From assembly GCA_021014945.1 (NCBI GenBank), contig MU266690.1:2468-22449 (forward strand): a stretch of 19,982 nt of DNA, in the 5' to 3' direction. Below the pieces are notes generated by a model that did no database searches, was not told the DNA's origin, and saw only the letters and a program-made list of their open reading frames with translations. This stretch comes from Leucogyrophana mollusca. Taxonomy: Eukaryota; Basidiomycota; Agaricomycetes; Boletales. Positions 18,062 to 19,982 of the stretch are shown here, piece by piece (position 1 is the first letter of the stretch; each line of letters starts with the position of its first letter). The position numbers were made by a program, and so were the translations under genes.

Positions 18062-18353
18062 AAGATCATGGATCAACCTTTATATTGCATTACATAGCGC
18101 GCAATCACCAAAACTTACAAGATTATTGCACTTGGTTTTATATTGGTTTAGATAGCATTATGAGAGTATGCTCCCAGGTCGATATGGTTCATTATGTTTT
18201 GATTTGCCATTCCACATGTTCTGGGTACAAATTATCAACTACTATAAAAATGCTGACATCTTACAAGGGTTTTTAATGTCGTACAGTACCAGGTAAAAAA
18301 ACGGCTTCATTATTCATCACACATCGTCATAGCTCAGAATACAAATAGACAAT
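18062..18353. other. AT-rich sequence after the LINE frame
   Basis: Probably LINE 3' UTR and flanking DNA. It is clearly AT-richer than the preceding coding segment. No gene seen. Confidence 0.35.
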
Positions 18354-18642
18354 TACTGTATAGTTTCGACCTTAGCTTCATGCTGATTTCTTGTGACCAT
18401 TTGAAGCTTAGCTTCAAGGCTTCATCAACCACTGTGACATGTGACCGGTTTGTGTTTGCTTCAAAAAATACCATAAACATACCATAAATGGTAGCTATGG
18501 GGCGTGAGAGCCGGAAAAAAACATACCAATGGTCACAAATCAGCTTCATTGACCCCAAAAAGGGTGTGACAGTCACAAGAAATAGCTTCAGTTCAGAGGG
18601 CCTTGTGACCTGTGACGAAGCTAAGGTCGAAACTATACAGTA
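18354..18642. mobile_element. MITE with 24-bp perfect terminal inverted repeats and TA target duplication
   Basis: The left end at 18356-18379 begins CTGTATAGTTTCGACC and the right end at 18617-18640 is its exact reverse complement over 24 bp. TA flanks both ends (18354-18355, 18641-18642). The 285-bp body carries many TGTGAC/GTCACA words near both ends and has no transposase. Size, TIRs and TA duplication fit a non-autonomous DNA transposon of the Tc1/mariner type; superfamily is inferred from the TA only. Confidence 0.85.
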
Positions 18643-19982
18643 TATTGGTAACATCAGATGTATACATGAATCTTGTACACTACAAGCCAGCGGAACTCCA
18701 AGCAGTACAGCCAGTGTGTTCTTCAGCCGTCGGCCCTCAAGACGCTCGAAAGGACGCCATCGAAACCACCGATATCGGCAGGGCACCTGGGTACTCGAAT
18801 ATCCACGATTGGTTCCATCCGCGTTCGGCCGTCGTTCCTGAATCCGGTAGCCATGCGTCGGTGACATCCATCTAACATTCGAGGCATCCATCCAGTGTTC
18901 GGGGCGTCCATCTAATGTGCTGGCCGTGGTCCGCTCGTAGTCGCCACACGTCGAGAACCATGGGCATGACCTCAAGAAGGGGTCCACTATTGGAAGATGG
19001 CAAGAGGAGGGATGAGTTCGAAAGTGAAAATGCGGACGTTATATGAGTGGTTTGTCGGAGTTTAAACAACCCTCACACGGCAAGCTTTGTGGCCACATGA
19101 AAAAGGTGGCGGACAGCCGGATGTGCAATGTGCAGAGGTCTGTATGACACAGTTCAAGTGTCAGAAATTTTGCGTGAGTTTAGATGTGGTTGTAATGGTA
19201 TTATAATGTTTTTACAGTACGATGTGTCATTACCATAGATCCCAAAATTTTGAGTACCTTATAACTCGTCTACAAACTCTTATATGAAATATCACAAATT
19301 AGATTTGTCTTGTATTGCTCCAAATTATTTACGCTCATGCTAAAGGCTCACAAGATTTATCACGTCTTTATATCGATATATGTGGACATATAATGGCTTG
19401 TAATTGACACAAACTATTAGATGTATTTAGAATTTGTGTCAGGTCATAGCGTGGTATGGGGTTTCATGTGATGGAAATTCCTGCGGAAGGGGACATTGCC
19501 CAAGAGCGTCTCGGCCGTCAAACAAGAATACGAAGCATGCATACAAAGACGATGGAAGAACCTTTGGAAGAAGTCGCCCAGACACGACTGAATTGCCAGA
19601 ATCGACCCATCACTCCCATCAAAATCCTACCTCAAGCTAGTATCGTCGTTACCCAAACGCATTGCCGCTCTCATCATCCAATTCCGTACTCGAAACATCC
19701 CGCTGTCACGCACCAAAAGTGTTTGGTAGCGAGAACATGGATTATTGACGAACCTATCACTCCAAATGCAGCACAGGACGATCACCATTCATTAATTCCC
19801 CATCCAAACGATCCTCGCTCGCTATATTCGTCTTATTACAGCATGCCGGCATTTATGACGTCAACGACTAAAATGAACACAATGCACTCGCGCGTCTCTT
19901 TCATTTTCCCCACATCCTGTCACCAGACGCCATCCAATCATTCACAACGCTAATTATATCTTGACGCTCGCCAAACGCTGCT
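18643..19982. other. AT-richer region without a supportable gene
   Basis: Holds three 20-bp tandem units (18865-18924) and a very AT-rich stretch (about 19140-19440). After 19440 an open frame of 165 codons (19456-19953) has no motif, signal or splice support and reads like chance coding. I see nothing else. Confidence 0.35.
18865..18924. repeat. Three tandem 20-bp units
   Basis: Units CATCCATCTAACATTCGAGG, CATCCATCCAGTGTTCGGGG and CGTCCATCTAATGTGCTGGC lie head to tail. Divergence between units is moderate. No function is evident. Confidence 0.55.

Noticed and set aside
18334..18987. 217-codon minus-strand open frame
   Set aside because: It overlaps the MITE and the 20-bp tandem repeat; composition follows those repeats.
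19456..19953. 165-codon open frame near the right end
   Set aside because: No recognisable motif, signal, transmembrane segment, splice support or paralogue.

Overview
The window looks like filamentous-fungal nuclear DNA, most likely from a basidiomycete (Agaricomycetes). The grounds are 47-60 nt GT-AG introns in every gene, a fungal-type LINE with an RNase H domain, fungal gene remnants, and small cysteine-rich secreted proteins. The species cannot be named from sequence alone. No RNA genes or prokaryotic signals were seen.

The main content is two diverged copies of one gene cassette that looks like a dikaritin-type (UstA/UstYa) RiPP pathway. Each cassette has: (i) a minus-strand secreted precursor with tandem kexin-processed repeats; (ii) a plus-strand UstYa/DUF3328-family oxidase of 284 aa (type 1); (iii) a minus-strand 87-aa cysteine-rich secreted protein; (iv) a second plus-strand UstYa-family oxidase of 269 aa (type 2). 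Cassette 1 comprises the precursor at 1-622 (3' end outside the window), UstYa-1 at 1795-2860, the Cys-rich protein at 3331-3706 and UstYa-2 at 5087-6095. Cassette 2 comprises 8563-9825, 12052-13117, 13536-13899 and 15027-16039. The genes were reconstructed by hand from splice sites. All four oxidases give clean five-exon models with both HxxHC motifs.

Each precursor repeat is one 57-nt phase-1 exon separated by a 48-60 nt intron, so the exon junctions fall at the dibasic kexin sites. Cassette 1 repeats encode SADKPEELDSNLFVYDYKR; cassette 2 repeats encode ADKPEELDSNLLSYDYVRR. The spacer is shared and the Tyr-containing core differs, as expected if a duplicated pathway is evolving a new cyclic peptide. 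Array 2 has ten full repeats plus a degenerate last exon, and its introns are homogenised; array 1 conserves only the exons. The proposed route is secretion, kexin cleavage, then UstYa-type oxidative macrocyclisation at Tyr.

The four minus-strand genes share an imperfect palindrome built on an E-box (CCANNTGG) about 270-330 bp upstream of their start codons.

Between and after the cassettes lie decayed sequences: an unrecognised minus-strand fragment, a possible Msb1/Mug8-like remnant and a fungalysin (M36) C-terminal scrap, plus a third decayed UstYa-1 copy (7676-8090). Homology between the cassettes stops at 6987/17235, exactly where a 5'-truncated LINE RNase H region begins (17236-18061). 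The last 1.9 kb is AT-richer and holds a 285-bp MITE with perfect 24-bp TIRs and TA target duplication, but no gene I can support.
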